64,000 nucleotides of DNA, taken from Alcaligenes faecalis. Lineage in GTDB: Bacteria > Pseudomonadota > Gammaproteobacteria > Burkholderiales > Burkholderiaceae_B. The DNA is taken from the NCBI RefSeq assembly GCF_041521385.1, contig NZ_CP168006.1, positions 2,910,295 to 2,974,294 on the forward strand, given 5' to 3'. Both the position numbers and the translations under genes were made by a program. Positions 18,325 through 27,340 of this stretch are shown here, in pieces. Numbering within the stretch: position 1 is the first letter of the stretch; each line of letters opens with the position of its first letter. A model generated the notes under the pieces. That model saw nothing but the letters and a program-made list of their open reading frames with translations. It was not told where the DNA came from and ran no database searches.

Positions 18325-19985
18325 GAAGCACTCTCCAGGAAATGACCACAGGCTTTATGTATGGCAGTCTGGACAGCTTGCCCATCCAGATGACGCCAGC
18401 GGGCGCACAAATGTTGGTCGGGGCGAATCAGGTAGCAGGAGCCGGGCTGGGCGTCGTAACGCTGGCGCAGCATATCCTGGCTGTCGATGATGCCACCCTG
18501 GGCCTGGGCTGTGCTGGTACCAGTGGGCCAGACGCGCAGGCGGGTCAAAAGACCTTGGGTGGCCAGTTCGTCCACTGCTTCAGGCTGACTGGCTGGGCCT
18601 TCGCCAAATTCCAGCAGAGTGAAGCCGCTACCCAATTGACCCAGCCACCAGCCTTCCTCACCGTTTTGTTCAATAGGCGCATCGGGCACGCAGGCACCGA
18701 GTGGGGTAGCACTGGGAGAAAACTCGTGTGTGTCAGCCGTATTCAAGGGGCTGTCCGGATAGGCGCTGGGCAAAGACAGGCGACCGCTATTGACCAGTAC
18801 ACGGGCAAAGGCGTGGCGGCGCGCCAGAATCAGGGCCGCGTCGCGGAACAGGCGGCTGACTTCGCTTTTAGGGGTAATGAAATCCGTTGAACGGCTGGAG
18901 TGGCGGATGTTCTCGTCCGCGGCCAACTCACGTTCATGGCTGTAGCTGTCCAGCAGGCTGTCCGGAGCCTGGGCATTTAACACCAGATTCAGCTTCCAGG
19001 CCAGGTTGTCGGCGTCCTGGATGCCGCTATTGGCGCCGCGTGCGCCAAAAGGCGAGACACGGTGGGCCGAGTCCCCGGCAAACAGAATACGGCCATGGCG
19101 AAAGCGCTCCATGCGCTCGCAGGCAAAGGTGTAAATGCTGACCCATTCCAGCTCAAAGGGGGCATCGGCACCCAGCAGGGCGCGAATGCGGGGCAGCACG
19201 TTTTCGGGTTTAACGGCCTCAACCGGGTCGGCATCCCAGCCCAATTGAAAGTCGATACGCCAGACATTGTCTGGCTGGCTGTGCAGCAAGACAGATTGAT
19301 TGGGGTGAAAGGGTGGGTCAAACCAGAACCAGCGTTCGGCGGGGAAGTCGGCTTGCATGCGCACGTCTGCAATCAGGAAACGATCCTTGAACACGCGTCC
19401 GCTGCTGCTTTCACCCAAGGCACGGCGAATGGCCGAGCGCGAACCGTCGCAGGCCAGCAGCCATTCTGCTTCCAGCGTGTAATTGCCTTGCTGGGTTTCT
19501 ACGTCCAGATGTACACCTTTCGCCTGGTTCACCACGTTCAGCACTTTATGGCCGGAACGCAGCTCGATCAGGGGCTGGGCGCAGACCGCTTCGTAGAGAT
19601 AGCCTTCGCAGTAGTACTGCTGCAAATTGATAAAGGCGGGGCGTTGGTGGCCTTCTTCGGGCCGTAAATTGAAGCTCCAGACCTCCTGGTTACGGAAAAA
19701 AACCTTGCCCACATTCCAGGACACGCCTTTGTCCATCATGCGCGAGCCCACGCCCAAGCGGTCCCAGATATCCAGAGTGCGTTTGGCAAAGCAAATGGCC
19801 CGTGATCCTTTGGACAGCGTGGTGTCGTCGTCCAGGATCACGACCCGGTGGCCTTTGGCCGCCAGATCCAGGGCCATGGTCAGCCCCACCGGGCCGGCAC
19901 CCACGACCACAACCGGGTGGCGGGTATGGGTAGCCGGTGGGGGCGCTTGCGTCAGCTCCAGGGTCTGGTAATTAATGTCTCCCAT
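18312..19985 (-). CDS. FAD-dependent aromatic monooxygenase (PheA/MhpA-like)
   Basis: A 557-residue group A flavoprotein hydroxylase. The FAD motifs are VVVVGAGPVGLTMALDLA near residue 25 and ILFAGDSAHRVSPFGARG around residue 300. A C-terminal thioredoxin-like region (about 400-557) is typical of phenol and MhpA-type hydroxylases. ATG 19985 has a clear GGAGAAAG site. The operon position ahead of hmgA suggests a hydroxyphenyl acid such as 3-hydroxyphenylacetate or 3-hydroxyphenylpropionate as substrate, possibly giving homogentisate, but this is inference. It is coupled to the DUF2783 gene. Confidence 0.85.
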   Translation of the reverse strand: MGDINYQTLELTQAPPPATHTRHPVVVVGAGPVGLTMALDLAAKGHRVVILDDDTTLSKGSRAICFAKRTLDIWDRLGVGSRMMDKGVSWNVGKVFFRNQEVWSFNLRPEEGHQRPAFINLQQYYCEGYLYEAVCAQPLIELRSGHKVLNVVNQAKGVHLDVETQQGNYTLEAEWLLACDGSRSAIRRALGESSSGRVFKDRFLIADVRMQADFPAERWFWFDPPFHPNQSVLLHSQPDNVWRIDFQLGWDADPVEAVKPENVLPRIRALLGADAPFELEWVSIYTFACERMERFRHGRILFAGDSAHRVSPFGARGANSGIQDADNLAWKLNLVLNAQAPDSLLDSYSHERELAADENIRHSSRSTDFITPKSEVSRLFRDAALILARRHAFARVLVNSGRLSLPSAYPDSPLNTADTHEFSPSATPLGACVPDAPIEQNGEEGWWLGQLGSGFTLLEFGEGPASQPEAVDELATQGLLTRLRVWPTGTSTAQAQGGIIDSQDMLRQRYDAQPGSCYLIRPDQHLCARWRHLDGQAVQTAIHKACGHFLESASCLH

Positions 19986-20009
19986 TTTCTTTCTCCCTGG
20001 CCTTGCGTC

Positions 20010-20966
20010 TTACTGACCTTCGAGCTGTTTCCACATCTCCAGATCGCGCTCAGCGGTCCAGATGCGTGGGTCTTCGTGGCCGTTGACTTCGTCGTAGGCA
20101 CGGGACACGTCAAAGGGCATGCAGTGATCAAAAATGACCCAGTCTGCATAGCGAGGCTTCATGAAATCGTAGGTTTCGCGGTAAATAGTCTTCAGGTCTT
20201 TACCGGCTGCCGCGCCTTGCTGCACGCTGGAGTAGAGGTCTGTCAAAAACGCGCGTGTGCCGGCCAGAGCCTGGCGCACTTCGGTGGCGTTTTTCAGTGC
20301 CGGGCCACGGCCAGGAACCATTTGTTCAGCGTTGAAGTCTCCCAGACGGTCCAATGTGCGGGGCCACTCACGGAAGTAGCAGTCGCCTGCGTACGGGGTG
20401 GATTGGTATTCCACCAGGTCACCGGCGAACAGGATTTTCTGCTTGGGCAGCCAGGCAATGGTGTCGCCCTTGGTGTGGCCACGGCCCACTTGCATCAGAT
20501 GTACTTCCAGATTGCCCAGGTCCACCGTCATGTGACCCTCAAAGGTCATGGTGGGCCAGGTCAGGCCGGGAGGAATGGATTCGGCGTTGCGGAACAGACG
20601 GGGGAAGCGGCCGATTTCGCTGGCCTTGTCCTGCTCGCCGCGCTCCACGATCAGGTCGTAGGTGTCGCGGCTGGCCAGGATTTCCTGGGCGTCGTAGGCC
20701 GAGGCGCCCAGCACTCGTACAGCGTGGTAGTGCGACAGCAAGACATATTTGATGGGCTTGTCGCTGACTTCGCGAATGCGGCGAATCACGTCTTCAGCCA
20801 TGACAGGCGTGGCCTGGGTGTCGATCACCATAATGGCCTCGTCACCAATGATGATGCCCGTGTTGGGATCACCCTCCGCCGTGTAGGCGTAGGCGTTGTC
20901 GGACAGTTTTTCAAAGGCAACGACTTTGTCTTCCAGGTCGTTATGCGAGGCGAAGGACTTGCTCAT
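20010..20966 (-). CDS. MBL-fold protein with an altered metal motif
   Basis: A 318-residue metallo-beta-lactamase-fold protein, first gene of the aromatic operon. The usual HxHxDH metal motif reads H79-Y-H81-A-V-R84, so the Asp and last His are replaced. The later His in VGRGHTKGD and the Asp in FAGDLVEYQ remain. One metal site is therefore likely weakened or lost. I recall similar SHYHAVRVLGAS proteins in Burkholderiales, so this is a subfamily trait and not a random defect. It sits 24 bp upstream of the FAD monooxygenase. Its role could be a thioester or lactone hydrolase, but this is unknown. Confidence 0.7.
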   Translation of the reverse strand: MSKSFASHNDLEDKVVAFEKLSDNAYAYTAEGDPNTGIIIGDEAIMVIDTQATPVMAEDVIRRIREVSDKPIKYVLLSHYHAVRVLGASAYDAQEILASRDTYDLIVERGEQDKASEIGRFPRLFRNAESIPPGLTWPTMTFEGHMTVDLGNLEVHLMQVGRGHTKGDTIAWLPKQKILFAGDLVEYQSTPYAGDCYFREWPRTLDRLGDFNAEQMVPGRGPALKNATEVRQALAGTRAFLTDLYSSVQQGAAAGKDLKTIYRETYDFMKPRYADWVIFDHCMPFDVSRAYDEVNGHEDPRIWTAERDLEMWKQLEGQ

Positions 20967-21131
20967 GAAAATGACTCCACAGTCGATAGGGATGGTGTCA
21001 GATTAGTTTATGGTGAATCTATTAGATATAGGTGAATACCTGAATAGGGTAGGTTCAGTTGGAGAAAGGCAGACGAGCGCCTGCCTGCCGGAATCGGCAT
21101 CAGACGCTGTCAGAAAGAAGGGGGAGGAGGC

Positions 21132-21959
21132 TTAGCGGCGCTGGCAGCGCGAACAGTAATAAGTTGCGCGTTGGCCTTGGACGATTCGTTTGATAGGTTG
21201 TTGGCAGCGAGTGCAGGGTTTGCCCACACGCTCATACACATTGGCGTGAATGTCGAAGTAGGCACCCGGTTCGCCGCTGGCGTTGACGTAATCACGCAAG
21301 GTGCTGCCGCCTGAGTCCAGGGCAGATTGCAAGGTGCTCAAGATGGCCGAATGCAGTTTTTCGCAGCGATGCAAGGAAACCTCACCGGCGGGCAGTTCGG
21401 GGTGAATACCAGCCAGGAACAAGGATTCGGAAGCGTAGATATTGCCGACTCCCACCACAATTTTGCCGCCCAGCAGGGCCTGTTTAATGGCGACGCGTCG
21501 CCCTTGCAGGTGTCGGTGCAGGTATTCCGGGGTGAACAAGGGATCAAACGGTTCGATCCCTAAAGTACGTAGTAAAAGGTGGTTTTCCAGAGGGCCGTCC
21601 CTATGGGCGTGCCATAATATCGCACCAAATCGTCGTGGGTCGTGCAGCAGAAAGCGGGCCTCATCAAAGATCCATTCCGCATGATCATGCTTGCGGCGCT
21701 CTTCATCCAGATCCACACGACGCAAGGAGCCGGACATGCCTAAATGGATGATCTGGACGCCTTGCTCAAAATGCAACAATAAGTACTTGCCCCGACGTGT
21801 GCAATGGTTGACGGCCTGGCCTTCAATCCATTGTGGCAAACCGGCAGGCACAGGCCAGCGTAAACGGGGCTCGTGAACCACGAATTGTCGGACATTTTTT
21901 CCCTGGATAAGCGTCGCAATTCCGCGACGAGTTGTTTCAACTTCTGGCAGTTCAGGCAT
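21132..21959 (-). CDS. mutM: Formamidopyrimidine-DNA glycosylase
   Basis: A 275-residue bifunctional DNA glycosylase/AP lyase that removes 8-oxoguanine and formamidopyrimidines. It begins MPELPEVETT, with the catalytic Pro2 and Glu3, and ends with a four-Cys zinc finger (CTRC ... CSRC). The intercalating loop region and the QALLGGKIVVGVGNIYASE helix-two-turn-helix are present. It is divergent from the TPR gene. The length is normal. Confidence 0.96.
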   Translation of the reverse strand: MPELPEVETTRRGIATLIQGKNVRQFVVHEPRLRWPVPAGLPQWIEGQAVNHCTRRGKYLLLHFEQGVQIIHLGMSGSLRRVDLDEERRKHDHAEWIFDEARFLLHDPRRFGAILWHAHRDGPLENHLLLRTLGIEPFDPLFTPEYLHRHLQGRRVAIKQALLGGKIVVGVGNIYASESLFLAGIHPELPAGEVSLHRCEKLHSAILSTLQSALDSGGSTLRDYVNASGEPGAYFDIHANVYERVGKPCTRCQQPIKRIVQGQRATYYCSRCQRR

Positions 21960-22045
21960 GGGGGGGTGATACCATCAACAAATCTGATTCCTTTATTGTG
22001 CCATCGGGCGTTTTGTCGCGCGTATCAAGGCACGGGTTTTTCTGG

Positions 22046-23827
22046 ATGAATGCTCTGACCTTAGCACTAAAGCTGGGCCTGATGTCGTTGCTTGCAGCGG
22101 TTTCGGCGCAAGCACAAACCTCTCTTCCCATCCTCAAGGCGGAGCCGCCAGCAGACACCATCCGTTTGCGTAGTGGGCAATTGCCTCTGGTCGGTCTGAC
22201 TCCGGATATTCTGTATCGCATTCTGGTTGCCGAAGTCGCTGCGACGCGCGGTGAATATGATATTGCCAGCCAGACGTTTCTCTCTTTGGCAAGAGATACC
22301 AGCGATCCGCGCCTGGCTCAAAATGCCTTTCAGTACGCCATGGCCGATCGTAACTTAGGGCGTGCGCTGCGTGCGGCCAAAGAATGGGCCTTGCTGGCTC
22401 CCAATGATCCCGAAGCTAAAGCAACGGCTCTGGCGCTGGAAGCTTCCAGCGGACAAACCGAAGGCTTGGCCGATGCCTTGTGGCTGCGTATCTCTCGCGC
22501 CCAGGATAAAGAACAGGCCGTGGTGCAGGCCATGAGCATGGTCAGCAAAATGGTGGATCGTCGTTTGGCACTGGAAGTGCTGGATAAGGCCTTGCAGCAG
22601 CCTGTGCGCTCCTCGCCCATTGCCCGGCTGGCTCTGGCCGATACCGCCTGGAGTGCTGGCGATGTGAACCGTGCGGAACGCGAAGCGCGTGAAGCCCTGA
22701 AGCTGGACCCGCATTCTGAAGCGGCCGCGCAGCGCGTGCTGGAATACGGCATCAAAGTTGATCCTTCGGCTGCCTTGCAAAGCGCCCGCGTTTTTGTGCG
22801 AGACAACCCGGACAGCCGCAAGTTGCAACTGTTACTGGCCAACCGTTTGGTTGAGCGCCAGCAGTTTGACGAAGCCCAGGCTATTGTGGGGGCGTTGCAG
22901 CGTGCCAATCCCGAAGATTTTGATCTGCTCTATACCCAGGCCGAAATCCATATCCGCGCCAAAGAGTTTGATCAGGCTCGTAAACTGCTGGAGCAGTACA
23001 TTGCGGTTCAGCAGCAGCGCCGCCAGTCCTTGAATGACGCCGTCAACACCGCCTTGGCCAGTATTTCCGAAGCGCGTTTGTCTTTGGTGCAAATCGCCGA
23101 AGCCCAAGGCGATATGAACGAGGCCATTCGTCAACTGGACTTGATAGAAGAACCTGCGCTGCGTTTTCAGGCCCAGATTCATAAAGCCGTTCTGCAAGCG
23201 CGTCTAGGGAATTTGCCGCAAGCCCGCCGCACTCTGGAAAACTCTCGCCCGCGCGATATGAGTGAACAAGTGGTTGTGGCTTTGACGTATTCCTCCATCT
23301 ATCAAGAGAGCGGTCGAACCGATCAGGCGTTGGAAGTGCTGGAACGTGCCGATCGTGAGCTGCCCGATAGCGCCGAGATCAAATACAACCTGGCCATGTT
23401 GTATGAACAGCGCGCCAAGCATGACAAATTTGAAACTTTGATGCGTCGTGTTATTGAATTGCGTCCGGATCATGCCAATGCGTATAACGCTTTGGGCTAC
23501 ACCTATGCGGATCAGAATCGTCGCATGGACGAGGCTCAGGACTTGCTGGAGCGCGCGATGGAACTGGAGCCGGATAATCCCTATATTCTGGATAGCGTAG
23601 GCTGGTACCTGTACCGCATGGGTGATCTGCAAGCGGCACTGGAGTATTTGCAGCGTTCTTACGAGCGTCTGCCTGAGGCGGATGTGGCGGCCCATTTGGG
23701 TGAAGTGCTGTGGGTAAAAGGACGCCGAGATGATGCCATGCTGGTGTTTCGGGCAGGTCTGAGCAAAGACGCCGAAAACCGTACATTGAAAGAAACCATT
23801 AAGCGTTTGGGAGTACCGCTGCCGTGA
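22046..23827 (+). CDS. TPR-repeat protein with signal peptide
   Basis: A protein of about 593 residues with an N-terminal signal peptide (MNALTLALKLGLMSLLAAVSAQAQ) and many tetratricopeptide-like repeats across the mature part, clearest at NYLAM-type positions around 510-590 (AYNALGYTYAD, LDSVGWYLYRMGD). I chose ATG 22046 because it gives a clean signal peptide; the frame stays open further upstream towards mutM. The stop overlaps the lolB GTG start. This TPR-lolB-ispE order is common in beta-proteobacteria. It is probably a periplasmic or outer-membrane scaffold; the precise function is unknown. Confidence 0.8.
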   Translation: MNALTLALKLGLMSLLAAVSAQAQTSLPILKAEPPADTIRLRSGQLPLVGLTPDILYRILVAEVAATRGEYDIASQTFLSLARDTSDPRLAQNAFQYAMADRNLGRALRAAKEWALLAPNDPEAKATALALEASSGQTEGLADALWLRISRAQDKEQAVVQAMSMVSKMVDRRLALEVLDKALQQPVRSSPIARLALADTAWSAGDVNRAEREAREALKLDPHSEAAAQRVLEYGIKVDPSAALQSARVFVRDNPDSRKLQLLLANRLVERQQFDEAQAIVGALQRANPEDFDLLYTQAEIHIRAKEFDQARKLLEQYIAVQQQRRQSLNDAVNTALASISEARLSLVQIAEAQGDMNEAIRQLDLIEEPALRFQAQIHKAVLQARLGNLPQARRTLENSRPRDMSEQVVVALTYSSIYQESGRTDQALEVLERADRELPDSAEIKYNLAMLYEQRAKHDKFETLMRRVIELRPDHANAYNALGYTYADQNRRMDEAQDLLERAMELEPDNPYILDSVGWYLYRMGDLQAALEYLQRSYERLPEADVAAHLGEVLWVKGRRDDAMLVFRAGLSKDAENRTLKETIKRLGVPLP

Positions 23828-24420
23828 GTATCTTGAAACAGCGAATCTGGACGCGAGCGGGGGCTTTGGCTTTGGTCGTTTTGTTAGGGGCATGTGCGAC
23901 GCCTCCCAAGCCAGAGCTTGGCAGCACCACGGATGCGACTCAGGCAGCAAGTTCTTTGTCTCGTTCCGGCCGTTTTGCGCTGAGTGTGACTCACTCCAGC
24001 TCGCAAGTCGAAGCGGTGCAGGGGGGCTTTTCCTGGCATGATGATGGTCGCAAGCTGATGCTGGACCTGAGCAATCCCTTGGGTAATACCTTGGCGCGTG
24101 TCTGGGTGTTGCCAGGTCAGGCCCTGCTGGAACGCACGGATGGTAGTCAGGAAGTCGCCTCCCATCCCGATGCCTTGGTCGAACAAGTGCTGGGTAGCCC
24201 TGTACCTGTGGCGGGCCTGCGTGACTGGCTGCATGGCCGCACGGGTAGTGCCCCGGTTCAGAGCGAACGCCGGGATGATCAGCAGAGGCTGAGCGGCTTC
24301 GAGCAGTCCGGCTGGCGTGTGACGCTGTCGCGTTACGACGAACAAGGCCCGCGCTTGCTGCAATTGAATCGTCATGAAGCCAACCGCTCCATCAGCGTGC
24401 GTTTGGTTGTGGATCAGTAA
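23824..24420 (+). CDS. lolB: Outer-membrane lipoprotein receptor LolB
   Basis: A 198-residue lipoprotein that accepts lipoproteins from LolA and inserts them into the outer membrane. The lipobox is LLGAC near residue 23, after a typical signal. The GRFALSV and GGFSWHDDGRKLMLDLSNPLG segments fit LolB. GTG 23824 overlaps the upstream stop (GTGA). It lies directly ahead of ispE, the usual place for lolB. Confidence 0.9.
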   Translation: MSILKQRIWTRAGALALVVLLGACATPPKPELGSTTDATQAASSLSRSGRFALSVTHSSSQVEAVQGGFSWHDDGRKLMLDLSNPLGNTLARVWVLPGQALLERTDGSQEVASHPDALVEQVLGSPVPVAGLRDWLHGRTGSAPVQSERRDDQQRLSGFEQSGWRVTLSRYDEQGPRLLQLNRHEANRSISVRLVVDQ

Positions 24421-24440
24421 AGCCCGAGCAGGTTTGTGTA

Positions 24441-25379
24441 ATGGCGCTCTACAACGTTCCGGCTCCGGCCAAGATCAATCTGTTTCTGCACGTCACGGGG
24501 CGTCGTGAAGACGGCTACCATTTTCTGCAAACCGCCTTTCGTTTCGTCGATCTGAATGATTATCTAAGTTTTGTGCCTCGTAGCGACGGACAGATCCGTC
24601 GGGTACACAGTACCTTGAGCGATGTGGAGCCTGAACAGGATCTGGTGATCAAAGCCGCTCGTGCCCTGCAACACGCGACGGGCACCCGGCAAGGCGTAGA
24701 CCTGTCTTGTATCAAGAACATTCCTTCGGGAGCAGGGATGGGCGGTGGCTCCAGTGATGCGGCCACCACCTTGATGGCCTTGAACCGTTTGTGGAACCTG
24801 GGCCTGAGCCGTCAGGCCTTGATGGATATTGGCTTGCCCCTGGGCGCCGATGTACCGGTTTTTGTATTCGGGCAGGCGGCATTTGCCCAAGGGGTAGGGG
24901 AACAACTGCAAGCCATTCAGATGCCGCCCCGGGACTACATCATCATCCGTCCGCCGCAGTTTATATCCACAGGGAAAATATTTAGCTCCGAATGCTTGAC
25001 ACGCGATGAGAAACCCATCACAATAACGTTCTTTACTGATTGGCAAGAAAAATTCTGGCAAGCCAAGGACAACAATCCTTACTTTGGCAGAAACAACCTG
25101 GAATCAGTAGCATTTAATTTTTATCCTGATTTAAAAGTTTTGAAGCAGGGTTTGCAAAATTTAAAATTAAATGCTAGAATGACAGGCTCTGGTTCTTGTT
25201 TGTTTGTTGAGTGCAGAGACAAGCAAAGCGCCAAGACAGGTCAGTTTGAAATTGACCAAAATAGCAGTAAAATAGATTTTTCTGGTAGCGAAGAATCAAA
25301 TAGTGGTAAATTGCTGGTCGAACAGACTTGGGTTTGTTCTGGATTGCAAGATCATCCGCTACGCGACTGGATTAAGTAA
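24441..25379 (+). CDS. ispE: 4-diphosphocytidyl-2-C-methyl-D-erythritol kinase
   Basis: A GHMP kinase of 312 residues in the MEP isoprenoid pathway, phosphorylating CDP-methylerythritol. PAPAKINLFLHVTGRREDGYH and the ATP loop PSGAGMGGGSSDAATTL are present, and the third motif ARMTGSGSC is kept. The last third (about 24960-25340) is strikingly AT-rich: I count 39 GC in 120 bases at 25081-25200. It also carries an extra charged stretch (DKQSAKTGQ to SNSGKLL), making the protein longer than usual. The frame is intact to the TAA just before tRNA-Gln. This suggests mosaic origin or local drift of the 3' part. Essential gene, probably active. Confidence 0.93.
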   Translation: MALYNVPAPAKINLFLHVTGRREDGYHFLQTAFRFVDLNDYLSFVPRSDGQIRRVHSTLSDVEPEQDLVIKAARALQHATGTRQGVDLSCIKNIPSGAGMGGGSSDAATTLMALNRLWNLGLSRQALMDIGLPLGADVPVFVFGQAAFAQGVGEQLQAIQMPPRDYIIIRPPQFISTGKIFSSECLTRDEKPITITFFTDWQEKFWQAKDNNPYFGRNNLESVAFNFYPDLKVLKQGLQNLKLNARMTGSGSCLFVECRDKQSAKTGQFEIDQNSSKIDFSGSEESNSGKLLVEQTWVCSGLQDHPLRDWIK

Positions 25380-25384
25380 GTATT

Positions 25385-25461
25385 TGGGGAATCGCCAAGC
25401 TGGTTAAGGCACTGGATTTTGATTCCAGCATGCGAAGGTTCGAATCCTTCTTCCCCAGCCA
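25385..25461 (+). tRNA. tRNA-Gln (anticodon TTG)
   Basis: The acceptor stem TGGGGAA (25385-25391) pairs with TTCCCCA (25451-25457), followed by discriminator G and an encoded CCA (25459-25461). The anticodon stem CTGGA/TCCAG encloses the loop TTTTGAT with anticodon TTG at 25419-25421. The T arm has GGTTCGAATCC. The position between ispE and prs is the usual one in this group. Confidence 0.97.
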
Positions 25462-25565
25462 CCTTTCAGGCCTGGCCTGCGATAATGTAAAGCTGTTGAG
25501 TCGTTACCTTAAAGGGGTGTCGATCAACAGCTTTGCTTTTCCTGCATCAAAATCTATCTCCCATC

Positions 25566-26516
25566 ATGGCACAAGACCGATTCATGATCTTCACCGGCAC
25601 GGCTAATCCTCGCCTTGCTGTCGATGTCGTCAACCACCTTGATATGTCGCTGGGGAAAATGACGGTGGGTCGCTTCTCCGACGGGGAAGCCATGGTTGAA
25701 ATCAACGAGAACGTGCGCGGTCGCGATGTTTTTGTTCTGCAACCCACCTGTGCTCCCACCAACGACAATCTGATGGAAATCATGGTGATGGTCGATGCCT
25801 TGCGCCGCGCTTCGGCCGGTCGCATCACTGCTGCCATCCCTTACTTTGGTTATGCCCGCCAGGATCGACGCCCCCGTTCGGCGCGTGTGTCGATCTCTGC
25901 CAAGGTCGTAGCCAATATGTTGCAAGTGGTCGGTGTTGATCGCGTCATGATGATGGATCTGCACGCAGACCAAATCCAGGGTTTCTTCGATATCCCTGTC
26001 GACAATATCTACGCTTCCCCCATTTTGCTGGGCGATATCTGGCGCTGTAACTACCAGGACATGGTAGTTGTCTCGCCTGACATCGGTGGTGTGGTGCGCG
26101 CACGAGCACTGGCCAAGCAACTGGAAGTGGATCTGGCCATTATCGACAAGCGCCGCCCACGTGCCAACGTCTCCGAAGTCATGAACATCATTGGTGATGT
26201 CAACGGACGCACCTGCATCCTGATGGACGACATGGTGGATACGGCCGGTACATTGTGCAAAGCGGCTGAAGCTCTGAAAGAGCGCGGTGCCAAGGCGGTT
26301 TACGCTTACTGTACGCACCCGGTGCTTTCCGGTGAAGCCATCGAACGTATTACGCATTCTCAGTTGAACGAGCTGGTGGTAACGGACACCATTCCTTTGT
26401 CCGCCAAGGCCCGCGAATGCAGCAAGATTCGCCAGTTGTCCTGTGCTGCGCTGTTGGGTGAGACCATCTTGCGCATCTCCAATGCCGAGTCCGTCAGCTC
26501 CTTGTTCACTGACTAA
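25566..26516 (+). CDS. prs: Ribose-phosphate pyrophosphokinase
   Basis: A 316-residue PRPP synthase that makes phosphoribosyl pyrophosphate for nucleotide, His and Trp synthesis. It shows the ATP/Mg segment [14 protein letters not shown], the flexible-loop residues in [12 protein letters not shown], and the PRPP-binding signature [14 protein letters not shown] use ATG 25566 ([11 protein letters not shown]); an upstream in-frame start at 25533 adds residues not found in the family. It lies between tRNA-Gln and rplY. Confidence 0.96.
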   Translation: MAQDRFMIFTGTANPRLAVDVVNHLDMSLGKMTVGRFSDGEAMVEINENVRGRDVFVLQPTCAPTNDNLMEIMVMVDALRRASAGRITAAIPYFGYARQDRRPRSARVSISAKVVANMLQVVGVDRVMMMDLHADQIQGFFDIPVDNIYASPILLGDIWRCNYQDMVVVSPDIGGVVRARALAKQLEVDLAIIDKRRPRANVSEVMNIIGDVNGRTCILMDDMVDTAGTLCKAAEALKERGAKAVYAYCTHPVLSGEAIERITHSQLNELVVTDTIPLSAKARECSKIRQLSCAALLGETILRISNAESVSSLFTD

Positions 26517-26526
26517 GTTTTTTTAG

Positions 26527-26548
26527 CGTGCGCTGGTCGCGGCGCACG
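26527..26548 (+). other. Hairpin between prs and rplY
   Basis: A perfect 7-bp stem, CGTGCGC (26527-26533) with GCGCACG (26542-26548), sits 64 bp ahead of rplY. No T run follows, so it is not a clear terminator. It may modulate or stabilise the shared transcript. Low certainty. Confidence 0.3.
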
Positions 26549-26612
26549 TCAACTAGGTAGGCAACTACCATTTTTTCGCAGTGGTCCATGATCCTGCAAA
26601 TTGGAGTTTTCC

Positions 26613-27212
26613 ATGAAATTCACCGCTACGTCGCGTGATGTACAAGGTACGAGTGCGAGCCGCCGCCTGCGTCACGCTGGCCAAGTTCCTGCTATTGTTT
26701 ATGGTGGCGAAGAACAGCCCGTCGTGATCGCTTTGGATCATAACGAGATCTACCACAACCTGCGCAAAGAAGCCTTCCACGCTTCCATCCTGACAATGGA
26801 ACTGGACGGCAAAGCTGAGAAAGTGCTGTTGCGCTCGGTTCAGTGGCACCCCTACAAACAGCAAGTTCTGCACGTTGATTTCCAACGCGTTCTGGCTTCG
26901 CAAGCCATCACCACCAAAGTTCCTCTGAACTTTGAAGGTGGCGATGTGTGCCCAGCCGTCAAGCTGAGCGGCCAAGTCATCAGCCACATCCTGACCGAGC
27001 TGGAAATCACCTGCTTGCCAGCTAACCTGCCTACGTCCATCACTGTGGACCTGAGCGGCATGACTGCCAACGCCAACCTGCACCTGGACAGCATCAAGCT
27101 GCCACGTGGCGTGACTTACGCTGGCAACGACACCAACCCTCTGCTGGCTGCTGCTTTGCCAGTTGGCGGTGGTGCTGCTGCTTCGGAAGAAACAGAAGAA
27201 AGCGCCGAGTAA
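26613..27212 (+). CDS. rplY: 50S ribosomal protein L25 (long CTC form)
   Basis: A 199-residue L25/CTC protein that binds 5S rRNA. The N-terminal L25 domain (about 1-95) starts MKFTATSRDVQGTSASRRLRHAG. The C-terminal TL5-like beta domain follows, ending in an acidic tail (EETEESAE). ATG 26613 has TTGGAG 6 bases ahead; an in-frame TTG at 26601 is not needed. The long two-domain form is usual in beta-proteobacteria. It precedes pth, the usual order. Confidence 0.95.
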   Translation: MKFTATSRDVQGTSASRRLRHAGQVPAIVYGGEEQPVVIALDHNEIYHNLRKEAFHASILTMELDGKAEKVLLRSVQWHPYKQQVLHVDFQRVLASQAITTKVPLNFEGGDVCPAVKLSGQVISHILTELEITCLPANLPTSITVDLSGMTANANLHLDSIKLPRGVTYAGNDTNPLLAAALPVGGGAAASEETEESAE

Positions 27213-27257
27213 TCAAGATTGCCAGCCGGCTTCAGTTGGCTGGCAGCTTGGCGAATC

Positions 27258-27290
27258 AACCCCTGTCAGCGTATGCTGGCGGGGGTTTGT
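27258..27290 (+). terminator. Likely terminator after rplY
   Basis: AACCCC (27258-27263) pairs with GGGGGTT (27281-27287), with an inner CAGC/GCTG stem and the 4-base loop GTAT, followed by a short T-rich run. A second hairpin (GCCAGCC 27221-27227 with GGCTGGC 27238-27244) precedes it. It lies between rplY and pth. Confidence 0.5.
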
Positions 27291-27340
27291 TATTTGTGCC
27301 TGCACCGTTGCCGGTGTAGGCGCTTTCTGTGAAAACATTC

